Origin: Hyparrhenia diplandra
Lineage: Eukaryota; Streptophyta; Magnoliopsida; Poales; Poaceae
Direction: 5' to 3'
Assembly (NCBI GenBank): GCA_015847255.1
Contig: JADLZK010007282.1
Location: 62,001-126,000 of the forward strand
Length of the DNA stretch: 64,000 nt
Within the stretch, counting starts at the first letter, position 1. Every line of letters begins with the position of its first letter. The notes beneath the pieces were generated by a model. The model ran no database searches, was not told the DNA's origin, and was given only the letters and a program-made list of their open reading frames with translations. The position numbers and the translations under genes are program-made. Positions 44,586-58,000 of the stretch are shown piece by piece.

Positions 44586-46743
44586 CTACCATGGCTTCAG
44601 ATCACCCACAGGTCCGGCGGTCCAGTTGAGTCGCTGATCGCCGGGTTGTAAGCACGTGCCCTCTGGGTGCGGGGAGCTTCGAGCAAGGCCGTTCAAGATT
44701 TGGTGGAACGCGCCCCTTGGTTGAGCTGGCTGCGGGAACAGCATGGCCTGCTTCATCGATGGATTTGCAAGTAACCTTTGCTTCCTCAAGATGTCGATCT
44801 ATAGGCATTGACGTGAGGATTGTGTCTAGCTTTGGGACATCCTTCTCCTCAACAAAGACACCGATTTCCTCCCATGGGATTGCATCCGCAAATGGAAGCA
44901 CAATGTCATCTGCTATGATGACTGGAATGCAGCCAAAGACCACAGCCTCAACCAACCTAGGGCTCCATGGTGCCCAGCCCAAAGGGCACAGGCAGAAGAC
45001 AGCACGTTGCATGTCTTCGTAGTAAGTGGCGGGGTGGTCTGTGGAAATGTCAAACAGAGGGTTGCTCTTGAAGTTCTCCCATAGCGAAGCTCGCGCACCT
45101 CTGCACAACGATATTGAAGTGAATAAAGGTATCAAACATTAACAAAAGATTCACATATGTTCAAACTTGAAAAGCAGTTGCTACCTCGCATAGTACCCGC
45201 CCTCAGGGTCATTCCCAGTGTCATAGAAAAGTCCCCGAAGTAAACGAAGATCGGCGTGGAGTGTCAGGGGAAATCAAGTGAGCTTGCATTTTCTGAGGAG
45301 GAGCATAGGGTGGAATAATGATGGAACCCTCCTTCAGACAAACATGATTCTCCTGTCCAAAAGTTTGGACCAATGTAGCACGTCGCAGCAATGGAAGAAT
45401 TCCACGCTCGATTGCCTTTTCTTCCTGAAAATGTCAGTACAATCGTTAGCCATACAACTTCTGAGTGAAAATGGTAGTGAAGGCACTAAAGGGAAAAAGA
45501 TTGCACACAATGAAAAGCATGATGAACATGAGTACTCACCTGATAGTGGAAGCATGCTGCAAAATCATGCGGAACAACAAAGAAATGATCTGCTCCATCA
45601 GTCCTATTCCAGAAGGGCCATTTGTTTGAAATATATTGGATTGCACTCCTCATCACCCGTGGTGACTTAAATGGCAACGGTAGCCCAGCATTCGTTAAAT
45701 CACAGGTAGTGTAAACTGGTGTATAGAACCAATCAGCTTCCTTGGGATTTATTGTCCGGACAGCACTTGAGAGCAAGAAACGATGCATGAAAATTTCTGC
45801 GGCAAACATGTGACTGAGGCACCGTGGATCCTTGGTGACCATCTTCTTGTTGTACTTCCTTGGTAAGTCATAAATGAAGACCTTCAACCTCCCACAGGAT
45901 TATCTTCTAACACATCACCAGCACTCCCTACAGTTCCATAATTGCCGTTTCAGTACACACAAGCAATACACATGAACAAAATATGAAGTAGACAAATTCA
46001 AGAGAAAAACAATCGTATGGAGATTTTTCTACATAAAATTGCGAGCAATCACTCCCAGTTGACTACAGTCTAAGCTTATGACAGAATAGTCTTTTTAAGG
46101 TTGAACCAGTTCATGTCATTAAGTTGAGCTCATCTTTGATAATACCATACCATTTCAGCCAACCGAACCCAAATTAGCTGTATCCAGCTGCATATAACGA
46201 AGGCTCCTTTTCCCATGTTAGGTACTTAATAGGGATCAACCAAACAAGTAACAAAAACAAGAAATTCTTGTGGATTAAAATGAAGGAGGACACCCAAAAT
46301 TAACCCTACAGATTTGTCCACCAGCCTCAGGCGTCCTAGTCCACAACTAATCAACAGCAACAACTAACAACATTCAGAAATCAACCTATTCAATCTCCAA
46401 GTCCACAGCTACAAGAGATTAGTAAGTATCACACGGAACGAAGAAATCAACAGCTACGGTAGACCTCGGATTCCAACGCAGGCTGGCTACGAGAAGCAAC
46501 ACGTCGAAGGGGAGAGAGAGAAAAAATCGTTCCTAAATCACACAGAATCAACTTCGGAAATGAAAAGGAGGGGAAGAAGGAAGGCGGGGCACCTGAGATG
46601 CGCTCGCTATGCTGCTGAACAGCGTGTTCGGCCTCGCCGCCGGCGGCGGCGGCAGCAGCTGCTGCTGCGACCGGCGGCCAGAGGGCAGAGGCGGCCAACA
46701 TCAGGAGGAGGGCCACGGGGAGCCACCCCTTTCGTGATCCCAT
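44586..46743 (-). CDS. IRX10: IRX10-type GT47 xylan beta-1,4-xylosyltransferase
   Basis: Golgi enzyme that elongates the xylan backbone. Four exons on the minus strand: 46743-46593, 45927-45540, 45424-45185, 45100-44586. All have GT/AG borders and matching phases. The N-terminus is a signal anchor (LPVALLLMLAASALW). The exostosin/GT47 domain follows, with KVFIYDLPRKYN, DWFYTPVYTTCDLTN, FFVVPHDFAACFHYQ, ATYYEDMQRAVFCLCPLGWA, RLVEAVVFGCIPVIIADDIV and the C-terminal LNWTAGPVGDLKPW. The protein sequence is nearly that of rice IRX10 paralogues. Yet single-base indels break the frame near 45878, 45258, 45248 and 44790, with a compensating pair near 44683. Assembly error is likelier than decay. If they are real, this is a recent pseudogene. 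Confidence 0.88.
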
Positions 46744-46862
46744 CCCCGACGACCTCTTCGACCTCGACCTCGACCTCCCGCAGCAAAGAGAGAGCTTGAC
46801 GAGGGGATTGGATTTAGGAATTCGATAAACTGGAGCAGGGTTGGGGAAACTCAGCAAAAGGA

Positions 46863-46935
46863 GAGATTTTGTTAGAGGGACAAATGGAGAGAGAGGGAGG
46901 AGAGAGAAAGAAGAGAGAGGAGAGAGAGAGAGAAT
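46863..46935 (-). repeat. GA/CT-rich leader of the IRX10-like gene
   Basis: A run of GAGAGG/GAGAGA units upstream of the start codon. On the transcribed strand this is CT-rich, as is common in plant 5' leaders. It may influence transcription or translation. Confidence 0.5.
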
Positions 46936-47309
46936 GGGTCCAGTGACCAACTAGCCCACAACTCACAGTTATCAAACGGAAGCACCTCTCTAATCCAGAG
47001 TATCCTATTTTTTTTCTACCCTTCCGAGTCATAGTTTAGGAACAAGGTTGAACTAGTGTTAATCACAATAATTTATACTATATAGTAGTCACTAGTGTCT
47101 TTCTTGTTTACCTATCTAGTGAAGTTATAATCCTCTTTCCACAGTTTGTTACGGAGTACTTCTTTAATTTCTCTGTTTAATTTCTCTGTTTTAAATTTTA
47201 AGTCGTTTAACTTTTTTTTATCTCAAATGTAACCACCCGTCATATTCAAAAAATCCATGCTTCCTTTTTTTACATTGAAAACTTCTATTGTGTCAATGAA
47301 TGCCGGACA

Positions 47310-47356
47310 ACAGGTATAAGCTTGTTGTCAAAAAAAAAAAAAAACAGGTATAAGCT
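47310..47356. mobile_element. Tiny poly(A) retro-insertion with target duplication
   Basis: The 13-bp repeat ACAGGTATAAGCT (47310-47322 and 47344-47356) flanks only TGTTGTC plus a run of A. This is the structure left by an extremely 5'-truncated LINE or SINE insertion. Confidence 0.6.
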
Positions 47357-50315
47357 GGCCCACCCGGCATACCCTATGGGTCCACACCTACGCCAAGATG
47401 CAAGCCATGCTATACTATCCATCCTACCGAGTTTTTTTTTTCACGCTAAAACATCATGTTGCGGATTCTAAAATAAGAGGGGGCAGCCTGCTAGTCTCTT
47501 CACGACGGCCTCCCCTTATCATATGTAGACAAATAAACACTTGTGTCACCATCGCAGATGACATATTGATTACCGTTGAACATGTTCTTATAAAATCATA
47601 TTTTTATCGAGGATTGCATTAACCGTGAGCGATCGCAATCATCAATGAGAGCACCCGGAATTCAGCATATGGACAAGCAGAGGATTTGTGATGTGATTGT
47701 GTCCATATATGCAGACCACCCGGAATCTCTTCAAGACTGCTTCCCTCTCTTATAACGTCTCCAGTAGTGTCATTTGAGCTAGCTCATAGAAATCCATACT
47801 AATTACTTTTGCCTATGTGGAAAGAGAAGAGATTGTATCTTATCTCCACATCTATCTCCTTCAGAATACAAGGCTATTTGTAGGCCTACTCATAAAAAAA
47901 AGATGTAGAATAGAAAAATATTTACATGTGGATACATGAAGAAAGAAAGAAAGAAGATGTAGAATAAATAAAAACATGGCAGACCCTCTTATTCTAGCAT
48001 GTGGATATACAAACATGTCCTGTCACTATTGCTTCATATGTTGAATAGGTCCAGAATTTGCTTGTATTGAAACCGTGAGCGTTCACAATCATCGATGAGC
48101 TTACACTTGCTTAAGATCGAGGACGTGGAATTCAGCATGGACTCGCTCTCTTCCTTGACGCTACCCGTTGACGCCTTCTCGCCTTGGACCGTCGAATTGG
48201 ACGCTGGCTGACACTTAATTGACGAGTTCATCGAGTTGCATGCCATGTGCGGCTCTGAGTAGGAGTACCTAGTTTCTTCGTTATCACGATACGTAATTCT
48301 ACTTTGCCACGTATGCCCCATATATGTATTATTACTCTCTCCGATCCCTAGAAAATATTTTGCCTTCTGTTTACGTTTATGTTTGCGTGTAAATATATGA
48401 GTGCAGATTTAGCAACCCAAGATGGAAATGGTTTATTAGGTTAACACACTGGTTAGTGTAGACATAATTGCAACTGGGGTTCAAATTTTCAGCGAAATTG
48501 TGGCCGAATCGGTAATTTTTGGTAGTGACCAAGAGAAAACTATGAAATTTTGTACTCCCTCTGTCACACTTTAAATGTAGTTGTAGCGCTCTCTCTCTTG
48601 TGCATGCAAAGATTCTGTGTATGTGGACAGAAATGGGCCTAGGTGCATGCAACCACTCACGAACCTAGACACCTAAGAGCACCCACAAGCGATGGTGAAT
48701 ACGAGGCCGATTCGATGTCCTATACACTGCGGGCTTGGCTTGATGGAGCACCCGCTCCTTTGCATCGAACCTGGTTCTTTCTCTTTCTTGTGTTCTTCTC
48801 TTTCTTGTTGTTGGTGCTCCCGCAAAAATGTTGATCTAATTCGGCCACGCAGACGAAGGCATGCATGAAGAGCTTCGTCGTCTGGGAGAGAGAGAGAGAG
48901 GAAGGCGGATCCACGTCGTTCCGCCGTGGGGTTGTGGCCGTGATCGAGCCCCGGAGGAGTACTAAGGAGAGTGCCACGAGATCCCCGCTATGGTTGAGGC
49001 AAATACCACGGGCCCCATTCCTAGATCCAATGCGGTGACGGGCGGCGGCTGGTCCGAGCGCCCGAATCTGGGCGAGGATGCCGGGGACGGGTTCGGCTGA
49101 CTAGGGTCACAAGAGCGGCGCCGGGTAGGGGCCGGGGACGGCAGGGCACGACGTGCAGAGTCCACTCGCCACGCAGCACGCGGGAAGAAGGCCAAGGAGA
49201 GAGAGAGGGAGGTAATATTTTGCCCGCCGCTGACGAGGAGGAGGAGGCGAAGGAAACTGTGAACAAGGATGGACCAATGACGAAGACAGAGAGGGAGTGT
49301 TGGGGAAGAGCAGTTGGGCTGGAATTTTTTAATGCGCGGGGCCCATCTATAGGTTCTATACATTGTGACCTTTTTATCAGGCGAAGACATATCAACATAT
49401 AGAACCTAGGTTGGTTTCTATACACTGTTGATGTTCGACCGTCCTAGGACGACATCTAAAAGGGAACCGAGAGAGTAATATCTTGCACCTTGCAAACAAC
49501 TGCATATATATTGAGAATCAAAATATTCAGTTTAGGATAAACCTTGACAAAATTATATTTTCGGTCGGATGAAGCAACTGAACATGAGACGGTTCCCGAC
49601 AAACATGTAATTTGATTTTTGCAATGATTTTGGCACATATGAGCATCGGTTACTATTACAATTTAACTGTTCGATACCCCGAAAAAAAAGGTTAACCGTT
49701 TCATAACACAGCGTGAATCTTCTGTGAACATTGGCACACCCACAATCGTTTTGTCATGGTCAGTCTGGCAATAAGCCCACAACCTGAACTCATTGTCGTC
49801 GGTAGGAACGGCACTTGAAAACTGCCTCATCAGCTATCATATCAGTGGAAGTGGAATACTCCCTTTGTTCCATAATCGTCATATTGTTTCAACTTATCAG
49901 CCATGATACAATGCTTTTCTATCTGTTGTATTAGAACAACATCTCAGTCGCAGAAATGGTTCAGTAATTCAACAAATTTGTCCCACGAAAAGGAGTCTGT
50001 GTAGACTACCAATCCTACCATTCACTAGCGTAGTAGCCTGCAGTGCAGCATATCCTTTCCGACTCATATTTTCCTCATCCACCCCCACCGTGGATTCTGG
50101 ATTGGGTCGGCGAGAAAGGACCCAACCATGGTGGGAGTGGGATGATGCGGAGGTAAGTGAGGGCAGGAAAGTGGCGAGGAAGGAGCAGCATTTGACGCTG
50201 GAGCACCGGAGTTGGAGAAGCCCAGGGAGAGAATCAAAACATCAAAATAACGTGAGGAAACAGAGGGATGCATTCAGGTCTTTTGCCAATTGCCATCAAC
50301 GTCGGTAACCAAAAG

Positions 50316-50363
50316 GACAGACACAGATTATCCAAAAAAAAAAAAAAAAACCGACAGACACAG
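50316..50363. mobile_element. Second tiny poly(A) insertion
   Basis: The 11-bp repeat GACAGACACAG (50316-50326 and 50353-50363) flanks ATTATCC, a run of A, and CC. Same logic as the insertion at 47310. Confidence 0.5.
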
Positions 50364-50870
50364 CGAGTACATGACATTCCACAGTAACGTCAGTAACCAA
50401 AACGACTATTATTGCCAGACACAGCAGGTACACGTCATTGCACAGTAGCATCAACACAGAGAACAATCAGACGAGCCCATGCAATTCTACCAAACATCCA
50501 AGGCAAAACTATAACCAGTTCCATTCAGTAACTTCACATCAGACAAACAAATTGGAAAAATAATAGTGAGTGCTTATTCTTCACATGAGAATGTGCCAGA
50601 ACGATGTAACCAATATCCTTCCTACGGTACCCCAGATAAAGGAAGTTCCAAACGACTTCCAACTTACATTTCAGTAGCAGCACAGTATCACATTATTTTG
50701 TACTTGAAAAATGCACTTTGGCAGATAACAGTCGACCATCAAGGCATGGCAATGATCCTCGTGAAAAAAAATTTTAGCCAAACCACAAAAAAAAAGAAGA
50801 AAACAATATAACAGCACAGCAGGGATTCACCTGAGTGAAGTAGATAAATAGACAGGTGGTTCTCGAGCTC

Positions 50871-53800
50871 TTAGCCTATGAGCAGTTTGTTCTCCTCCAA
50901 GAAACTGTAGGTCGGGACCTCGAGGTTGAACGGCGCAGGGCCCTTGCGGATCCTCCCAGAAATGTCATAGTGGGAACCGTGGCATGGGCAGAACCAACCG
51001 CCAAAGTCCCCGGCGTTTGGCAGTGGGATGCAGCCGAGGTGAGTGCACACGCCAATGACCACCAGCCACTCAGGGTTCTTCACACGCTCTGCGTCCTGCT
51101 CTGGGTGGCGCAGGGATGCCACGCCCACACTGTTGGCAAGCTTGATGTCGCCCCTCCGTCCGGCGCCTGATGAAGACTGGCTTTCCACGCCACTTCACGG
51201 TCACTGTGGTCCCTGGCTCGATGCTGGAGAGGTCCACCTCAAGTGAAGCAAGGGCAAGCACGTCCTTACTTGCTGACATGCTCAGGACAAACTTCAATAT
51301 GAGGAGACGCAGCAGTGATGCGTATATGAACCTCCCACCACTCAGGACAAAGTAAGCAAAGGCACGCTTGCTGGGATCTCCAGGAGGATATCTTTCATGG
51401 TTGTACTCATCATAAACCACCTTAGGGTTAGGATTCTTCACAGCAGCCACTGTTGCTGGGAGGTTAGCTAGGCCAGCATCTTGGTTCCTTGGGACAAGTG
51501 TTTCAGCTGAAGAGAAACCTACATAGTAGAATAAGAAAAACTGTCACGCAATCCATGTGTGCAGATATAAACAAAGAACAATCGATAGCAGAGCATTCAA
51601 CCTCAAGACAAGTAAAAGGTATATCAACATGGGCAACATTAGGATCTGGCAACCCAGAGTAATATATGCATCCCATAAAGTTGGAACATGTAGGAACCAC
51701 ATGTGCCAGTATTCTTTTGCTTGGCCTACTATTGATCTTAGTAATAACAGGCATATGCTATTCTTGGACAAAAAGAAAATGCGGACTATTTTTAAAACAA
51801 GCAAGTACCATAAACTATTTCTTTAACCTTTAAGACAGTGCCCACTCTTGTGGCCCTTGCCAACAGGCCCAGGAGAAACAGATATATACACACTAGATTG
51901 TCATTTTGCAGCACAATAACACAAGTAAATCACCAAAGATGACATGACACAAGGAACAACAGGAATATGTAGGTCTCTATAACATTAGAAACAAGGGAAG
52001 CCATCGACGAAAATTAGACTTACACAAAAGGTGACAAATACAGTAAAATCAGAAGTACAGATACTAGGGTTTTTTTATTTGGTGACTATGCCTGTAACTG
52101 TACCATCAAATTAATGTAATAATACAGCACTGTCATGATAGTAACCAAATTCACCATCAATTTAGCAAACTATTACCGACATGCTAAAATTAAGGGAATA
52201 TAGAAGTATAAAGATGGGTCTCAATAGCAACACAAGTCTTTAGTTAAGAACCAAATCATTCAAAAGGAAATTGAGGAATACTGATAATCATTTCTTTACA
52301 ATAGTTGCAGAGACCATTGATCTACATATCCTCCAAATATACCGGCAAAATTCTAAAACTAGTTCTTTAGGGGGGCCATTTGTTTGTTCAAAGCATCATT
52401 TAGCAAGCATAATTTTCACTTTGTTTAGTTTCAACTTCTCAAGGACATAGAAAGTACATAGCATTAGATAAAACACACGCTTGTAGTATGTATGTAAGAA
52501 AGATAAGAAATTTATGGGAAGAGCTGCATGTAAGAAAATGGAGAGAAAAGGGAACATATGTCCATTAGAGTGTTGGTGAAATGTCTCTGAAAAAGGCATC
52601 CTAATCACACAAGGAGGTCAAATGGTGAGGGATTATTATTGTGGTCTGAAGGATCTTGGTGGGAGTTTGTATGGTGAAAGGAGATATCATAAAGTCACTG
52701 CACCACCTCCCAAGGCTCTAAATAGTAAGTATACACATGTTTCTCTTCCCACCATCAGTACACATAGTTCTCATGTACATTTCTGATCTTCTGCACATAT
52801 TATGTGTTTTCTCTAGTTGCTCCAAAATACTCATTTGTAGGAGGTTACAAATAAACTGACCAAATAGACAATAGTTAAATGGAGTATATGAAAACAGATG
52901 TGAAGTCTAAATAAACAAATACTACACCCTTGTGAGCGCCAGCTCTGGTGCCACTGCACTAGCCCCACCCTGCGTATATTTTAGTCATATACGCAGGGTG
53001 GGCCTAGTGCAGTGGCAAGAGTCTCTCATTTGTGTCATGGAGGTCCTGGGTTCAAATCAGCCTCCTTGCAAAATTATTAAGGGTAAGGCTGCATACAAAA
53101 TTCCTTTACCAAGTCCAAGACCCAATTTGTGGGAGCTTTGAGCTTGGTATGACCTTTTTTTGTACCAATTGAAATATTGCCCATCTATCGTTAATACAAA
53201 GACATGTAGCGATATTAATCCATGCTAGAGTGATCACTACATAGCAAGTAATTGGAAGATAGATGAGTGCAACGCCCCAACACACAAAGATCAAGGCTTT
53301 CAGGGTTAACTAGGGCGTCCATCAGAACATAGGCAACCCATCTCAACTCTCGAGGGTATATACACTTGTTTTACAGAACAAGGAACCCTCCAGAACTCGA
53401 GGATTCTGATCCTCATCCAAGGCAAACCAACATGAGGGCAGAAGGACCTTGTGTTTTATAAATGAGGACAGTAACACTCAGCATACACTATGCAGGCTTT
53501 AGGATAATAGAATTCATTGTAAATATGTTTAGAATATATATAACCCAGCATAACCAACCATTTCCTCATAACAGTCATCATAGTATCAAGGACCTTGCCA
53601 TAAATGCAATATGATACAGAGAAATCAGCATCAGATTAGCCGCATACATCATTATGAAACAACAGAATACATATGGGCAACAGTAATTGGATAAACAATG
53701 GTAGATCACTTCAGATGCTAGCCTTTTCTTTCATCAAAGCTTGCTGCCCTAGCATAAAAGCAATTAGGTCCCACCCCCTCTACTTTGTGTACCCTGATAA

Positions 53801-54437
53801 AAGATCGTGTGACAGTGCTAATCACTAAGGGTAGGAGACATTCGTTCATGTTTGAGCACAGGCATCCAGAAATGGATGTCAAACAGCATAAAACACACGC
53901 TACAACAGAACAAATTCTCATGGGTCCTGACAGGAACGGAAATCGTCCAAGCGCGTCGGGCACAGACTTCTCAATGGACAGCCAAGTGACAACAAGGCCG
54001 ATCTACGTAAGAGAGCTACGGCTACGGCACAACAAGCAACAGGAGACCCAAAAGCATGGATCACTAAACAGGAAGGCCTCGAAGCAGAACTACACCATCA
54101 TAGAGAACCGAAACAATCGTCAACAACCTAGCAAAACTGGGCAATCCTCGTGACGCAGATCAAGGATGCACCCACCTACCCGATGGATCCCGATCCCAAC
54201 CCAAGCCAAATCTACACGGAGACACGGGGATCAGGCGGAAGGAAGGACGCGCGCTCTACCCCTAGAAGCGACAAAGAAGGGGGAGTCGATGGAGAACCGC
54301 GGCTGGCTCCGGCCGCGAGCCGAGTCGTCGTCCCGGTCGGGGCGCCAGCGCCGGCAAAGGGGACCCCTAGCCGCCGCCGCCGCGGCGGGGCGCCAGGAGA
54401 GGGAAGACGAGAGCCTTCTCCCCGCAACCCTCAGCAT
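50871..54437 (-). CDS. UCR1: Mitochondrial Rieske iron-sulfur protein (complex III)
   Basis: Subunit of the cytochrome b-c1 complex carrying the 2Fe-2S cluster that passes electrons from ubiquinol to cytochrome c1 in the inner mitochondrial membrane. Two exons: 54437-54260 encodes the presequence (MLRVAGRRLSSSLSW, arginine-rich) and 51518-50871 encodes the rest. They are separated by a 2.74 kb intron with correct GT/AG borders and phase. The membrane helix region (FAYFVLSGGRFIYASLLRLL) precedes the cluster motifs CTHLGC and CPCHGSH, which supply the Cys and His ligands, and the C-terminal EVPTYSFLEENKLLIG. A 1-bp insertion near 51163 breaks the frame just after KPVFIRRRTE, and exon 1 has a compensating pair near 54350. 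The sequence is otherwise highly conserved, so I suspect assembly error. Confidence 0.92.
52950..53016. repeat. Near-perfect 30-bp hairpin in Rieske intron
   Basis: The arms 52950-52979 and 52987-53016 are inverted copies with one mismatch, around a 7-base loop. The right arm is the 5' part of an Au-like SINE, so the left arm is an inverted duplicate of the SINE head. Confidence 0.85.
52991..53161 (+). mobile_element. tRNA-derived SINE (Au-like)
   Basis: An A-box-like segment (CTAGTGCAGTGGCAAG) and a perfect B box (GGTTCAAATC, about 53050) are followed by GGTAAGGCTGCATACAAA and GACCCAATTTGTGGGAGCTTT, ending in a T run. This matches the layout of the grass Au SINE. It lies in the Rieske intron, opposite to the gene. 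Confidence 0.65.
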
Positions 54438-55034
54438 CGTGTCGTCCTCTTCCTCCGGCTCTCCTCCGGTGATGGCGCTCGCCTCTAATCTAATCTCAGC
54501 TAGGGTTCGCGCCTGGTCTCGCACTATGGAAGAGAGAGAGAGAGAGACTAGTGGAAACGAAGGGCGGAGAAAAATATTGAGGTGGGGGCGGTGGGCTACG
54601 CCGCCCCGATTTCAGCAGCCCAGTTATCTATGTGGGCTTTTGTGACCCGACTTCAGCAGCCCAGTTGCTTTCAAATGAGATTGCAGCCCAGTTAGAACTA
54701 CATACTGCTGGCGCTCTCTCGTGGAGTCGTCACTACTCAACCAGGAATCCAGGACAGTGCAAATTTCAAGCAAGCAAACAAAGCTGAATTTCTAATTCCT
54801 TCTGATGATAAGGCAAACATTACAGTTCAGTCAAGTGTGAAACAGGGTGAAATGAGGTAACAGAATTTTACGAGACCAACATAACAAAGAAGCTACGTAC
54901 TATTTGTTTGTGGAAATTAAAATGTACAGGAATCTGGCTAGTGTGTGCTTACACGACAACGCATTCTGTTTCTGTTAAACAAGGAAAAGTATCAGGGACC
55001 AACGATTGTTGGGTGGTGCTGAGGGTGCGCCTCT
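54438..55034. other. Spacer between the Rieske promoter and the GlyRS 3' end
   Basis: Upstream of the Rieske start there are a GA microsatellite (54530-54546) and a duplicated GACTTCAGCAGCCCAGTT/GATTTCAGCAGCCCAGTT segment (54609 and 54650). It probably contains the Rieske promoter and the GlyRS polyadenylation region. Confidence 0.5.
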
Positions 55035-58000
55035 TCAGGGCTCTGCCTCATCCTCGTCGGCGCCGAGGTGGTATGCGCCGGGTACCTCCACATGATGTCA
55101 GCCCAGGTGCTCTGCCCGTCCGTCACTTCCTTCACCACCGAGGCCACCTCGTCCACCTCCACGCGGATCTGGTCCTTGCTGTCCCGATCGCGCACTGTCA
55201 CGCTTTGTAGTGTTGTCAACGGTGATCGCCAGTGGAACACCAATCTCGTCCGTCCTTGCATACCGTTTTTCCTATTGTGTTACCTGTAACAAAATCATCC
55301 ACGGATCAGAACGGTTGAAACTATATAGACCTTCATTGCAGTACTGGACCCACCACAACTCAAAGAACAAATTCCATGCTTTGTTTCGTTCAATCAAAAT
55401 ATTCTGGAAAAGGAAGAATAGCAGGCACATCTGATACCCTCAGCATATGATTTGGAAAACTGAACTACTAATAACTCAAAAGAGACACTAAATAACAATT
55501 AAACAATCAAACGATAAAACATGGAAAGCTATGCCTTATCTATTACATCTTTAAATATACAATTTGCAAAAATAACTAAGTATCAAAATGAGAATTTAGT
55601 TAAAATTGCCATAATAGAACATAAGCATAAATCTACTTATTTGGTAATGTACCTGTCATGTCGATAATATGTGAAATCCCTGCTGCTGTCAAGGCCTTTG
55701 AAATTTTCTTGGCAACAACCTCAAATTTTTCAAGCTTGACCAATGGGAAGACTGTGCACTTTATTGGCGCAACAAGAGGGGAAACGGAATACTTTCAACT
55801 GCTCATCCTCTGTCTTGCCAGGCCTTTGGTAGAAGCAGTGCTCTAAAAGGCAGTATATAATGCGACCTATCCCAAAGGATGGTTCTATGACGGAAGGAGT
55901 AAATTTCCTTTGGTGCTCCTTTTTTCTTCGATGTTAATTGAAACCATGTTTTTCTTTATAGTAACATCCTTCCCAAGGGTACACACCTTGAACTCAACCT
56001 CCCCTTGGATTCCAACACAGCTTTCATATCCAATGCTTCAGTCTCAGTCATGGCCTGTAAGAGGATAATAAAGTAAATGAAGATCAAGGCAGCAACAGGA
56101 ACATAATATAACAAGTCAATGCAGGTATGAAACTTACTTCCAATGATTCAAGAACCATCTTCTGGTTCCCTTTGAATGCAAGACCCAATTCCTTCTTTGA
56201 TGGTGTTATAACTAATTTCTGAATATGCCAAAATGGAACTTGTTAATAGCAAAGCAGATAATTTAAGAAACTGACAAAATATCAGTTTCATATCTATGAT
56301 AATGACTGAGATTTTTTTAGAGGAATGACTGAAAACATTGGTGCATAATTAAAGGAAATGTAAAACCCACCTCCACTTCTCTGGGTTCTGCAAACTTCTC
56401 ATGTGCTTCAAGTTTTCGCCGCTTTTATCCTGTCCAATACCAACATTAGAAAAGAGTTCTATTATGATGTAGGTGCAAAAGAAAATTTCAGTGGGGCAAA
56501 TAAAGTCAGAGCATTAGTTGTTAAACTAAATTATTGTTTAACTATTTAATTGTACAACACTAAAACAAAGGTTACCTTTTTCATAGCAATAACTATTTGA
56601 CCATAATAAGGATCAGCTTTTTTTTTTTTAAAAAAAGTAACTTTTTATGTAATTCAAAAATAAGACATGCACCACTCCTTGCTCAATAGCTTGATAACAT
56701 AATGAACAACCAACCAGCAATTCCAAGAGTGTACAGTTTCAAGATGATACTGATACATACCGAAAGTGTGCACGTAAGTCATAGGCAGACCTATCAGCAA
56801 TTCCAACACACTCAATCCAACCATAAGAGCATTCAATCTCTGCATCCCAACAATCAGCAGCATAATGAGCCATTTCATTTGGCAGATGTTGACGGAAACG
56901 GAGACGCGATCTTTGTCAATCCCAAGTTGTGTCAAGAAAAGGTAGACCCTTCCAATGAAGTAGCCAAGGGTCTCATTGTTCACAGTTCCCTGCATTTGTA
57001 GCATAAATTACTTTGAAACAGCATTACAAGTTTAGCAAATGATATTAATAGTAGGAAAAGAAGAGCCAGATAACATATTGTCAAAATAAATAACAAAGAA
57101 ATATCTGAACATAATACCTCAGATACAGCATTTGAAGTTTAAGCCTTGTGGCTGACCCTCCTGTCATTTGATCCTCTCTTGGAAACATCAAGAACTCTAG
57201 ATCAGAAACATCACCAAACTTTGGATGGGATTTGTCCTCTGGGTCCACAAAGTGCTCAATTTCCGCTAAAGTAAACTCACGGACTCTCAGAAGTCCTTGA
57301 CGGGAGATATCTAGCAAAAGAAAATTTCTTCAGTTGAGAGAGTATTTTGGTAGGGTTCTACTGGCTACAGGCTGGTAATTAACCATTCCCCATTTTACTT
57401 TCCAGTTTACCTAAATAGTAAGCAGGTTATTCAAATAATATTTTATACTGTCTGGATACCTAGTAAACAGAAGATTGCTTTAAGTGTACCAAACAAATGA
57501 TACAAGCAATGATAACCTTTGATGTGCCACATCACATTTATGATGGCAAATATGTTAATAAGAGGAACTAAATACTACCAAATATGTTAATAAAAACACA
57601 GGTCATCAACAGAAGGTTAAAGTCATACCTCATTCCTGAAGGCCTGACCAATTTGGGCTGCAGCAAATGGCAGCTTGTTGCCATTGTAGTAATACAAGTC
57701 TTTGAAGTTCACAAATATACCCTGTGCTGTCTCTGGCCTCATATACCTGCAAAACCAAGGAAGCAGATACGCTTGAGCCAGAACGAACATAGTGTAAATA
57801 TAGTGGAATCTATTCAGCCATTATTGTCTTACCCTGGGCTCAAACCTGATGGTCCAATGGAAGTTTGAAACATGAGATTGAAAGGGTAGGGATCTGATAA
57901 TGGGTTCTTGGTGTCTGGAGCAACAATCCCATATTCCTTAATCTTAGCACCCAATTGTTCTGCAGAAAGATCATCCAGGATAGCAAGAACTCTATTGTAT

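Larger units (their letters stand above)
46936..50870. other. Gene-poor interval
   Basis: Four kilobases upstream of the IRX10-like gene and downstream of the Rieske gene. It contains fragments of Stowaway termini (TACTCTCTCCGATCCC near 48332, TACTCCCTCTG near 48552, ACTCCCTTTGTTCC near 49858), a GA run at 48883, and a GC-rich patch at 48980-49250 with short ORFs that have no recognisable domain. Two tiny poly(A) insertions are listed separately. I see no gene. Confidence 0.5.

Noticed and set aside
48962..49425. Minus-strand ORFs of about 140 codons
   Set aside because: GC-rich patch with two overlapping frames of similar length and no recognisable motif.
52950..53016. Hairpin considered as a microRNA precursor
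   Set aside because: The right arm is SINE sequence and the stem has almost no mismatches, so a transposon origin is the better explanation without small RNA data.
53001..53060. Possible tRNA gene because of the A and B boxes
   Set aside because: No cloverleaf or acceptor stem can be formed, and the downstream sequence follows the SINE layout.
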